Below, one piece after another: positions 1-6,181 of a stretch of 6,601 bases of DNA. Both the position numbers and the translations under genes were made by a program. Below the pieces are notes generated by a model that saw only the letters and a list, made by a program, of their open reading frames with translations, searched no databases and was not told the origin of the DNA. The number at the start of each line of letters is the position of its first letter. The first letter of the stretch is position 1. This stretch comes from an uncultured Anaerosacchariphilus sp. (GTDB lineage Bacteria > Bacillota > Clostridia > Lachnospirales > Lachnospiraceae): positions 1 to 6,601 of the forward strand of contig CAKROP010000125.1 of the NCBI GenBank assembly GCA_934373375.1, written 5' to 3'.

Positions 1-175
1 CCCTCAAACAGGGCCTCCTTCAGATGCTGCCAGCCTGCGCGTCGCGACGCAAAATTCGCTAAAAGTTTCCAAGGGAGCATCCGTCCGTCTTGGCAGAGAT
101 ATACGTTTGGGAATGAGGGAGGGGCGGGCAGTGGGGACGAAGCTCCACTGGCAAGAGGGCGGCGCCTGTGATAAA
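1..175. other. GC-rich gene-free block, possible intergenic repeat or edge of an upstream feature
   Basis: No gene is supported here. The block is clearly richer in GC than the AT-rich stretch after it (about 176-300). It is stop-free in more than one frame: + frame 1 is open from the edge to TGA 169-171, + frame 2 from the edge to TAG 248-250, and one frame on the complement is open across the whole block. Simultaneous openness on both strands points to low stop density, not to coding. There is no ATG with a Shine-Dalgarno site. It holds a 12-nt perfect palindrome at 39-50 (GCGTCGCGACGC), a distant inverted pair GATGCT 23-28 / AGCATC 76-81, and a hairpin at 129-150. It could be a dispersed intergenic element, the 3' flank of an upstream gene, or part of a structured RNA; I cannot decide from one copy. 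Confidence 0.4.
129..150. repeat. 8-bp inverted repeat with six-base loop
   Basis: CAGTGGGG (129-136) pairs with CTCCACTG (143-150), with one G-T wobble, around the loop ACGAAG. No T-run follows on either strand, so it is not an intrinsic terminator. It lies about 160 nt upstream of the first glutamine synthetase and upstream of its best promoter candidate, so it is probably not in that mRNA. Function unknown. Confidence 0.45.
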
Positions 176-216
176 AGGATAGTAGCAGAAATAATAAAAA
201 ACAGGGGTATTTTATA

Positions 217-245
217 TCGACAGCAGAAAAAAATCGTGTTAAAGT
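217..245 (+). promoter_or_regulatory. Candidate sigma-A promoter for glnN copy 1
   Basis: TCGACA (217-222; 5 of 6 to TTGACA) and TAAAGT (240-245; 4 of 6 to TATAAT) are separated by exactly 17 nt in an AT-rich stretch. Transcription would start near 252, giving a leader of about 60 nt before the ATG at 311. No strong hairpin is visible in that leader. Other -10-like words (TATTTT 208-213, TATGGT 272-277) lack a well-spaced -35, so this is a best guess. Confidence 0.4.
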
Positions 246-310
246 ACTAGGTAAAGAAATTTTTTGTGAAATATGGTAACTGAAAACAAAGAGAATACGG
301 GGAGAGGATT

Positions 311-2434
311 ATGGAAGGGAAGACGAATATTTCCGAGATTTTCGGCGAAAATGTGTTTAATGATACGGTTATGCAGGAACGGCTGCCGAAGAAGATTTAT
401 AAGGAGCTGAAGCAGACGATCCGGGAGGGTAAGGAGCTGGACCTGGCGGTGGCTGATGTGGTGGCCCATGAGATGAAGGAATGGGCGCTGGAGCAGGGCG
501 CAACCCATTATTCCCATTGGTTCCAGCCTCTGACCGGCGCGACGGCGGAGAAGCATGACGCGTTTCTGTCCGCGCCCAAGGCGGATGGGAAGGTACTGAT
601 GGAGTTCTCCGGTAAGGAATTGGTAAAGGGTGAGCCGGACGCGTCCTCTTTCCCGTCCGGAGGCCTGCGCGCCACTTTTGAGGCGAGAGGTTATACGGCC
701 TGGGACTGCACTTCTCCGGCTTTTGTGAAGAAGGATGAGGACGGTTCCCGGGCAATTCTGTATATTCCGACGGCGTTCTGTTCTTATAAGGGTGAGGCTC
801 TCGATCAGAAGACGCCGCTGCTTCGTTCCATGGAGGCCATTAATAAGCAGTCTTTACGCCTGCTCAGACTATTTGGCAATACGACCTCCAACCGTGTGAC
901 ACCGTCTGTAGGTGTGGAGCAGGAGTATTTCCTGGTGGATCGGGAGAAGTATCTGAAGCGAAAGGATCTGATTTTTACCGGTCGGACTCTGTTTGGCGCC
1001 ATGCCGCCGAAAGGACAGGAGCTGGATGATCATTATTTCGGTGTGATCCGCGAGCGGATTGCGGATTTCATGGAGGATGTAAATAAGGAGCTGTGGAAGC
1101 TGGGCGTGTCGGCCAAGACCCAGCATAATGAGGTGGCTCCGGGTCAGCATGAACTGGCACCCATTTATGCGGAGTGTAATGTGGCTGTGGATCACAATCA
1201 GCTGATCATGGAGACGTTGAAGAAGGTGGCTTATCTTCATGGCCTGCAGTGTCTGCTTCATGAGAAGCCTTTTGCCGGGGTCAATGGTTCCGGTAAGCAC
1301 AATAACTGGTCGTTGACTACCGATGACGGCATCAATCTTCTGGATCCGGGTAAAACGCCCCATGAGAATATCCAGTTCCTGCTGGTGCTGACCTGTATCC
1401 TGAAGGCCGTGGATGAGCATGCGGCCCTGCTTCGGGAGTCTGCTTCCGATGTGGGAAATGATCACCGTCTGGGCGCCAACGAGGCTCCGCCTGCGATTAT
1501 CTCTGTTTATCTGGGCGACCAGCTGGAGGATGTGCTGTCTCAGCTTATCAGTACGGGTGAGGCGACCCACAGCATCAAGGGCGGCCATCTGCACACCGGT
1601 GTGCGGACCCTGCCGGATTTTGCCAAGGATGCTACAGACCGGAACCGTACCTCCCCGTTTGCGTTTACCGGTAATAAATTTGAGTTCCGTATGGTTGGCT
1701 CCCGTGATTCCGTGGCAGAGCCCAATGTGGTGCTGAATACCATTGCCGCAGAGGCATTTTCCGACGCCTGCGACGTGCTGGAGAAGGCGGACGACTTCGA
1801 TATGGCCGTTCATGACCTGATCAAGCAGTACGCTTCTGAGCATCAGCGCATCGTATTCAACGGAAATGGTTATTCCGATGAGTGGGTGGAGGAGGCAGAG
1901 CGCAGAGGCCTGCCGAATATCAAGACCATGGTAGACTCCATTCCGGTGCTGACTGAGGAGAAGACCGTACAGCTTTTTGAGAAGTTTGGCGTTTTCACCC
2001 GTGCCGAACTGGAATCCCGTGCGGAGATACAGTATGAGGCTTACTCCAAAGCGATTAATATCGAGGCACGCTCGATGGTTGATATTGCCAGCAAGCATAT
2101 CATCCCGTCTGTGCTGCAGTATACCACCGCATTGGCAACCTCTATCAATCAGATTCGTTCGGCCTGCGCCGAGGCAAACATCAGTGTACAGATCGAGCTT
2201 CTGAAGGATTGCTCGTCCCTGCTGGCTGCTACAAAGGCTGCGCTGAAAGCCCTGACCGAAGTAACCGAGAGGGCAGCAGCCACGACAGAAGGACGGGAGA
2301 GAGCTGTCTATATTCTGGAAAATGTAATTCCCGCCATGGCAGCACTCCGCCAGCCGGTGGACAAGCTGGAGATGCTGGTAGCGAAAGACATGTGGCCGAT
2401 GCCGTCTTATGGGGATCTGCTGTTTGAAGTATAG
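311..2434 (+). CDS. glnN: Glutamine synthetase type III, copy 1
   Basis: Cytoplasmic glutamine synthetase: ATP-dependent condensation of glutamate and ammonium to glutamine, the entry step of nitrogen assimilation. The 707 residues match the GSIII class (about 700 residues, against about 450 for GSI). Visible signatures are the GSIII-specific [19 protein letters not shown] at 114-132, EQEYFLVD with metal-binding type glutamates at 203-210, NEVAPGQHELAP at 273-284, the ATP/glutamate-site region [16 protein letters not shown] at 319-334, and [16 protein letters not shown] with substrate-binding arginines at 445-460. The C-terminal part from about 560 is helical and ends [14 protein letters not shown]. 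The ATG follows a GGGGAGAGG Shine-Dalgarno (299-307), and the N-terminus aligns without gaps to copy 2. Asn codons are mostly AAT, unlike copy 2. No terminator follows directly; the next hairpin is at 2577. The frame is intact and no catalytic motif is missing. The class is secure; the symbol follows common usage for GSIII. Confidence 0.97.
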   Translation: MEGKTNISEIFGENVFNDTVMQERLPKKIYKELKQTIREGKELDLAVADVVAHEMKEWALEQGATHYSHWFQPLTGATAEKHDAFLSAPKADGKVLMEFSGKELVKGEPDASSFPSGGLRATFEARGYTAWDCTSPAFVKKDEDGSRAILYIPTAFCSYKGEALDQKTPLLRSMEAINKQSLRLLRLFGNTTSNRVTPSVGVEQEYFLVDREKYLKRKDLIFTGRTLFGAMPPKGQELDDHYFGVIRERIADFMEDVNKELWKLGVSAKTQHNEVAPGQHELAPIYAECNVAVDHNQLIMETLKKVAYLHGLQCLLHEKPFAGVNGSGKHNNWSLTTDDGINLLDPGKTPHENIQFLLVLTCILKAVDEHAALLRESASDVGNDHRLGANEAPPAIISVYLGDQLEDVLSQLISTGEATHSIKGGHLHTGVRTLPDFAKDATDRNRTSPFAFTGNKFEFRMVGSRDSVAEPNVVLNTIAAEAFSDACDVLEKADDFDMAVHDLIKQYASEHQRIVFNGNGYSDEWVEEAERRGLPNIKTMVDSIPVLTEEKTVQLFEKFGVFTRAELESRAEIQYEAYSKAINIEARSMVDIASKHIIPSVLQYTTALATSINQIRSACAEANISVQIELLKDCSSLLAATKAALKALTEVTERAAATTEGRERAVYILENVIPAMAALRQPVDKLEMLVAKDMWPMPSYGDLLFEV

Positions 2435-2514
2435 ATTTATGCAATTTTACAGAAAATAATAAAATAAATCGAAAAAAACCTGTAACATTGCAAAAAAATG
2501 AAAGTTTTATGATT

Positions 2515-2546
2515 TTACACTTGATTTTTGAAAAAAAGCGGTGTAA
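2515..2546 (+). repeat. Inverted repeat TTACAC / GTGTAA in the glnN1-glnN2 gap
   Basis: TTACAC (2515-2520) is perfectly complementary to GTGTAA (2541-2546); two more G-T pairs can extend the outer end (TT 2513-2514 with GG 2547-2548). The 20-nt interior contains a T-run (2525-2529) opposite an A-run (2531-2537) that can close an inner stem. It overlaps the -35 and spacer of the promoter candidate at 2528-2557, so it could be an operator-like dyad at DNA level or a weak RNA hairpin in readthrough mRNA. AT-rich and possibly fortuitous. Confidence 0.35.
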
Positions 2547-2557
2547 GGTATTAGCAT
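2528..2557 (+). promoter_or_regulatory. Candidate promoter for glnN copy 2
   Basis: TTGAAA (2528-2533; 5 of 6) and TAGCAT (2552-2557; 4 of 6) are 18 nt apart, predicting a start near 2564 and a leader of about 85 nt that begins just before the hairpin at 2577-2612. An alternative -10 is TATGAT (2508-2513; 5 of 6), but it has no convincing -35 (TTGCAA 2488-2493 is only 14 nt away). The exact promoter is uncertain. Either choice lies upstream of the hairpin, and the 36 nt between the hairpin and the glnN2 ATG have no room for a promoter. Confidence 0.4.
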
Positions 2558-2576
2558 ATTTGAAAGCGATGTGAAC

Positions 2577-2612
2577 GAGGGCGTTCCGGTTTTAGCCGGA
2601 GCGCCCTCTTTT
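2577..2612 (+). terminator. Intrinsic terminator or attenuator in the glnN copy 2 leader
   Basis: GAGGGCGTTCCGG (2577-2589) pairs over 13 bp with CCGGAGCGCCCTC (2596-2608), with one T-G wobble and the loop TTTTAG, followed at once by TTTT (2609-2612) then GAT. The stem is strong and GC-rich; the U-tract is short. It can end readthrough from glnN copy 1, which has no other terminator. But it ends 36 nt before the ATG of copy 2 and just 20 nt before that gene's Shine-Dalgarno, so any glnN2 message has to cross it. That geometry suggests conditional termination. An alternative hairpin GAACG-AGGG-CGTTC (2573-2586) would use the same 5' bases and exclude the terminator stem. What relieves termination is not visible; no T-box or other riboswitch consensus was recognised. 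Confidence 0.8.
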
Positions 2613-2632
2613 GATCGGATTCTATTACACAG

Positions 2633-2640
2633 AAAGGTGG
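2633..2640 (+). promoter_or_regulatory. Ribosome binding site deciding the glnN copy 2 start
   Basis: AAAGGTGG lies 8 nt before ATG 2649. The reading frame is also open upstream to a GTG at 2571, but that start would translate through the terminator hairpin, adds 26 residues absent from copy 1, and lacks a close Shine-Dalgarno. The 2649 start gives an N-terminus ([18 protein letters not shown]) that aligns residue for residue with copy 1. Confidence 0.85.
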
Positions 2641-2648
2641 AGTCTATT

Positions 2649-4760
2649 ATGAGTGAATTTACGAATGTAGCGGAAATCTTTGGTTCCAATGTATTCAACG
2701 ACGCGGTGATGCAGGAGCGTCTGCCGAAGAAGGTGTACAAGGAACTGAAAAAGACCATCGAGGAGGGCAAGGAGCTTGATCTGGCCACGGCCGACGTCAT
2801 TGCCCATGAAATGAAGGAATGGGCCATCGAGAAGGGTGCCACCCATTACACCCACTGGTTCCAGCCGCTGACCGGCGTGACCGCTGAGAAGCATGATTCC
2901 TTTATCACCGCACCGGATAAGAACGGCAAGGTGCTGATGAGCTTCTCCGGCAAAGAGCTGATCAAGGGCGAGCCGGACGCGTCTTCCTTCCCGTCAGGCG
3001 GACTTCGCGCTACCTTCGAGGCCAGAGGCTATACTGCATGGGACTGCACCTCTCCCGCGTTTGTAAGACAGGATGCGGCAGGCGCGACCCTTTGCATTCC
3101 GACCGCGTTCTGTTCTTACACAGGTGAGGCGCTTGACCAGAAGACGCCGCTTTTACGTTCCATGGAAGCCATCAACGCGGAAGCGCTGAGACTGCTTCGT
3201 CTCTTTGGAAATACCACATCTAAGAGAGTAACCCCGTCCGTAGGACCGGAGCAGGAGTACTTCCTGGTAGACAAGGCAAAATATCTGCAGAGAAAAGACC
3301 TGATTTACACCGGCCGTACCCTGTTCGGAGCCATGCCTCCCAAGGGACAGGAGCTGGATGACCATTACTTCGGAAACATCCGTCAGCGTATCGCTGCCTT
3401 CATGAAGGAGGTCAATGAGGAGCTGTGGAAGCTGGGCGTCACAGCCAAGACCCAGCACAATGAGGTAGCGCCGGCGCAGCATGAGCTGGCACCGATTTAC
3501 GCTGAGTGCAATGTGGCCGTAGACCACAACCAGATAGTTATGAAGACCCTGAAGATGGTGGCCTGCCGTCACGGACTGCAGTGTCTGCTTCATGAGAAGC
3601 CATTTGCAGGTGTCAATGGTTCCGGTAAGCACAACAACTGGTCCATCACCACAGATGACGGCATCAACCTGCTGGATCCGGGCACTACGCCCCATGAGAA
3701 TATTCAGTTCCTGCTGGTACTGGCCTGCATCCTGAAAGCCGTAGATACACACGCAGACCTGCTCCGCGAGTCCGCAGCGGATGTCGGAAACGACCACCGT
3801 CTGGGCGCGAATGAGGCGCCGCCCGCTATCATTTCCGTATTCCTGGGCGAGCAGCTGGAGGATGTGGTAGAGCAGCTGATCAGCACCGGCGAGGCGACAC
3901 ACAGCCTGAAGGGCGGAAAGCTGGAGACTGGCGTGAAGACCCTGCCGGATCTGACCAAAGACGCCACCGACCGTAACCGTACTTCACCGTTTGCATTTAC
4001 CGGCAACAAGTTTGAGTTCCGTATGGTAGGATCCAAGGATTCCATCGCGGCTCCGAACATCGTGCTGAACACCATCGTGGCAGAGGCGTTTGCAGAGGCC
4101 TGCGACGTGCTGGAGAAGGCAGACGATTTTGAGATGGCCGTACACGACCTGATTAAGAAATATCTGACTGAGCATCAGAGAATCGTATTCAACGGAAATG
4201 GTTACTCCGATGCCTGGGTAGAGGAGGCAGAGCGCCGCGGACTTCCGAACATCAAGTCCATGGTAGACGCGATCCCGGCCCTGACCACCGACAAGGCCAT
4301 CGGTCTGTTCGAGAAGTTCCACGTATTCACCAAGGCTGAGCTGGAATCCCGTGCGGAGATTCAGTATGAGACCTACGCAAAGGCCATCAACATCGAGGCA
4401 AAGGCCATGATCGATATCGCAAGCAAGCAGATTATTCCGGCAGTCATCAAGTACACCAAGTCCCTGGCAGACACCGTGAACTCCGTAACTGCAGCAGGCG
4501 CGGAGGCAAGCGTACAGAGCGAGCTTCTGGCTGAGACCAGCGGCCTGCTTTCCGATACGAAGGTAGCCCTGCAGAAGCTGATTGACCTTGACAAGAAGTC
4601 CGAGGAGGTTCCGGAGGGAACCGAGCTGGCACACTATTTCCACGAGGAAATCGTACCGGCTATGGCCGAGCTTCGCGCCCCGGTTGACACCCTGGAGATG
4701 ATCGTCGACAAAGAGATGTGGCCGATGCCCTCCTACGGCGACCTGATGTTTGAGGTATAA
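2649..4760 (+). CDS. glnN: Glutamine synthetase type III, copy 2
   Basis: Second complete GSIII, 703 residues, same ATP-dependent glutamine synthesis as copy 1. Signatures are kept: [19 protein letters not shown] 114-132, EQEYFLVD 201-208, [12 protein letters not shown] 271-282, [16 protein letters not shown] 317-332, [16 protein letters not shown] 443-458, and the ending [14 protein letters not shown]. Hand alignment to copy 1 gives roughly 78% identity, with a 2-residue deletion near 145. Differences concentrate in the C-terminal helical stretch (about 600-670), where identity falls to near one half. Asn codons are mostly AAC here but mostly AAT in copy 1, as often seen when one paralogue is more highly expressed. 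The leader carries the 2577-2612 hairpin; a strong terminator follows at 4786. It is probably the regulated or main copy, but which enzyme dominates is inference. Both copies look catalytically complete. Confidence 0.97.
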   Translation: MSEFTNVAEIFGSNVFNDAVMQERLPKKVYKELKKTIEEGKELDLATADVIAHEMKEWAIEKGATHYTHWFQPLTGVTAEKHDSFITAPDKNGKVLMSFSGKELIKGEPDASSFPSGGLRATFEARGYTAWDCTSPAFVRQDAAGATLCIPTAFCSYTGEALDQKTPLLRSMEAINAEALRLLRLFGNTTSKRVTPSVGPEQEYFLVDKAKYLQRKDLIYTGRTLFGAMPPKGQELDDHYFGNIRQRIAAFMKEVNEELWKLGVTAKTQHNEVAPAQHELAPIYAECNVAVDHNQIVMKTLKMVACRHGLQCLLHEKPFAGVNGSGKHNNWSITTDDGINLLDPGTTPHENIQFLLVLACILKAVDTHADLLRESAADVGNDHRLGANEAPPAIISVFLGEQLEDVVEQLISTGEATHSLKGGKLETGVKTLPDLTKDATDRNRTSPFAFTGNKFEFRMVGSKDSIAAPNIVLNTIVAEAFAEACDVLEKADDFEMAVHDLIKKYLTEHQRIVFNGNGYSDAWVEEAERRGLPNIKSMVDAIPALTTDKAIGLFEKFHVFTKAELESRAEIQYETYAKAINIEAKAMIDIASKQIIPAVIKYTKSLADTVNSVTAAGAEASVQSELLAETSGLLSDTKVALQKLIDLDKKSEEVPEGTELAHYFHEEIVPAMAELRAPVDTLEMIVDKEMWPMPSYGDLMFEV

Positions 4761-4785
4761 GTAGTACATAATATAGGAAAGAAAG

Positions 4786-4816
4786 GGAGCTTTGCCGTCC
4801 GGCGGGGCTCCTTTTT
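4786..4816 (+). terminator. Intrinsic terminator after glnN copy 2
   Basis: GGAGCTTTGCC (4786-4796) pairs with GGCGGGGCTCC (4801-4811), including three consecutive T-G wobbles, around the loop GTCC; TTTTT follows (4812-4816). Upstream AAAG (4782-4785) can extend the stem into the T-tract. It begins 26 nt after the glnN2 stop and separates that gene from prfB. Confidence 0.88.
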
Positions 4817-4838
4817 CGGGCTGTTTCGCACATTTTCC

Positions 4839-4867
4839 TTGCGTCCGTGTACGCCCTTTGCTATACT
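4839..4867 (+). promoter_or_regulatory. Extended -10 promoter for prfB
   Basis: TTGCGT (4839-4844) and TATACT (4862-4867; 5 of 6) are spaced 17 nt, with the extended -10 TG at 4859-4860. Start expected near 4874, about 40 nt before the prfB ATG. The position just downstream of the glnN2 terminator supports independent transcription of prfB. Confidence 0.7.
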
Positions 4868-4914
4868 TAAAAATAGCGCACAGACGCGAATTGTATAAAG
4901 AAAGAGGTGGGAAA

Positions 4915-6034
4915 ATGGTAGAATTAGATCAGTTTAAATATACACTGAACGGCTATCAGGGACCATTAGTAGAATTGAGGGATTCACTTTGACCTGGCTA
5001 ACAAGGCAAAGCGAATCGAGGAATTAGAGAGAGAGATGGAGGCTCCCGGCTACTGGGATGACCCGGAGAAGTCCCAGGAGGGCATGAAGGAGCTGAAAAA
5101 CTTAAAGGACGAGGCGGAGGATTATCACGCCCTGGAGCAGCAGTACGAGGACATCGAGACACTGATTGAAATGGGAAATGAGGAAAATGACCCGGATCTG
5201 GTGCCGGAGGTACAGGCGGAGCTGGAGGCCTTTGCAGCCAAGCTGGATTCTATGACGATCAAAACCCTGCTGTCCGGAGAATATGACCGAAACAACGCAA
5301 TTCTGAAGCTGAACGCAGGCGCGGGCGGCACCGAGAGCTGCGACTGGGCGGGTATGCTGTACCGCATGTATACACGCTGGGCGGAGCGCCACGGCTTCAC
5401 AGTGGAAGTGTTGGACTATCTGGACGGCGACGAGGCCGGTATCAAGTCTGTGACCTTCCAGGTCAACGGTGAGAACGCCTACGGCTATCTGAAGTCTGAG
5501 AAGGGCGTCCACCGTCTGGTGCGTATCTCCCCGTTCAATGCTCAGGGTAAGCGTCAGACATCCTTCGTATCCCTGGACGTCATGCCGGATATCGAGGGTG
5601 ATATCAATGTGGAAATTCGTGACGAGGATCTGCGTATCGATACGTATCGTTCCAGCGGCGCGGGCGGCCAGCATATCAATAAGACGTCATCGGCCATCCG
5701 TATCACCCATCTGCCTACAGGTATCGTGGTACAGTGCCAGAATGAGCGTTCCCAGTTCCAGAATAAGGACAAGGCCATGCAGATGCTGAAGGCCAAGCTG
5801 TATCTCCTGGAGCAGCAGAAGAATCAGGAAATGCTGTCCGGTATCCGCGGCGAGGTTAAGGACATCGGCTGGGGCAACCAGATTCGATCCTATGTAATGC
5901 AGCCCTATACGCTGGTGAAGGATCACCGCACCGGCCAGGAAATCAGCAATGTGAATGCGGTCATGGACGGCAATATTGATCCGTTTATCAATGCGTATCT
6001 GAAATGGATTACGGTGAAGCCGGAAGAAGAATAG
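4915..6034 (+). CDS. prfB: Peptide chain release factor 2, expressed by programmed +1 frameshift
   Basis: RF2 recognises UAA and UGA in the ribosomal A site and triggers release of the finished protein. Translation starts at ATG 4915 (Shine-Dalgarno AGAGGTGG 4903-4910), reads 25 codons to an in-frame TGA at 4990-4992, and continues after a +1 slip on CTT (4987-4989) into GAC 4991. The joined product is 372 residues, a normal RF2 length. It shows an N-terminal helical, coiled-coil-prone region (about 1-115, PCRF type), the RF2 codon-recognition tripeptide SPF at 205-207 (RF1 has PxT), and the peptidyl-transferase motif GGQ at 250-252 within SSGAGGQHINKTSS. These positions equal the E. coli numbering, which confirms the frameshift join. 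Position 246 is Ser, not the Thr peculiar to E. coli K-12. Low RF2 favours slipping at the UGA, so the gene regulates itself. It has its own promoter and terminator. An annotation beginning at ATG 5036 would lose 40 residues. Confidence 0.96.
4977..4993 (+). promoter_or_regulatory. prfB programmed +1 frameshift site
   Basis: Slippery CTT-TGA-C (4987-4993) follows a Shine-Dalgarno-like GAGGG (4977-4981). In E. coli the stimulator AGGGGG sits 3 nt before CTT. Here the run GAGGG ends 5 nt before CTT and has only four contiguous Watson-Crick bases to the anti-Shine-Dalgarno, so the stimulator is weaker or differently spaced. The peptidyl-tRNA on CUU can re-pair on UUU, placing GAC in the A site. 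The frame after the slip encodes DLANKAKRIEELERE and then the rest of RF2. Confidence 0.93.
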
Positions 6035-6050
6035 AATATGCGCATTTTCA

Positions 6051-6087
6051 GATGTAGGAAATTCGTAAGAATTTTCTACATCCTTTT
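6051..6087 (+). terminator. Intrinsic terminator after prfB
   Basis: GATGTAGGAAATTC (6051-6064) and GAATTTTCTACATC (6069-6082) form a 14-bp stem with one G-T wobble and a GTAA tetraloop of the GNRA type; CTTTT follows (6083-6087). It starts 16 nt after the prfB stop. The stem is unusually AT-rich and the T-tract short, but the pairing is otherwise complete. Confidence 0.82.
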
Positions 6088-6089
6088 AC

Positions 6090-6118
6090 TTGCAATCTTA
6101 GCTGTAGTGTGATACGAT
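6090..6118 (+). promoter_or_regulatory. Extended -10 promoter for the pheB-like gene
   Basis: TTGCAA (6090-6095) and TACGAT (6113-6118; 4 of 6) are 17 nt apart, with an extended -10 TG at 6110-6111. It sits immediately after the prfB terminator and about 64 nt before the next ATG; start expected near 6125. No clear leader structure is seen in 6125-6181. Confidence 0.6.
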
Positions 6119-6181
6119 TCTAACAGTTTAATCCACGGCAGACACACAAGTGTTTCTGGATAACGAACATGGAGGGAAAAG

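Noticed and set aside
1..80. Complement-strand ORF starting at ATG 80-78 and running off the left edge (about 26 codons visible)
   Set aside because: No Shine-Dalgarno was seen and several frames in this GC-rich block are open at once. It cannot be told from chance with so little sequence.
113..250. 45-codon ORF from ATG 113 to TAG 248-250
   Set aside because: It has no ribosome binding site, crosses the GC/AT composition switch and the candidate glnN1 promoter, and has no recognisable sequence.
1154..1172. Sigma-54-like TGGCAC followed by TGC inside glnN1 (and the equivalent site in glnN2)
   Set aside because: GG and GC are separated by 11 nt where the -24/-12 promoter needs 10, and the site lies within conserved coding sequence (ELAPIYAE).
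869..2098. Long open frame (409 codons) on the complement of glnN copy 1, with a similar one opposite copy 2 (3153-3902)
   Set aside because: The antisense peptides resemble each other only because the sense genes are homologous. There is no supporting start signal or recognisable protein, so they are codon-bias shadows.
2571..2648. In-frame GTG start at 2571 that would lengthen glnN copy 2 by 26 residues
   Set aside because: It would translate the terminator hairpin, has no close Shine-Dalgarno, and adds residues absent from copy 1. ATG 2649 has AAAGGTGG at 8 nt.
2481..2648. T-box, known glutamine riboswitch or ANTAR paired-hexaloop motif in the glnN2 leader
   Set aside because: I could find neither the T-box core nor the known glutamine-riboswitch pattern, and the visible loops (TTTTAG, AGGG) do not fit the A1/G4 hexaloop rule. 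A covariance-model search would be needed to exclude them fully.
4915..4992. Short 25-codon ORF followed by an out-of-frame larger ORF, as if prfB were broken
   Set aside because: The TGA lies in the conserved CTT-TGA-C recoding site, and joining the frames gives a 372-residue RF2 with SPF and GGQ at the standard positions.
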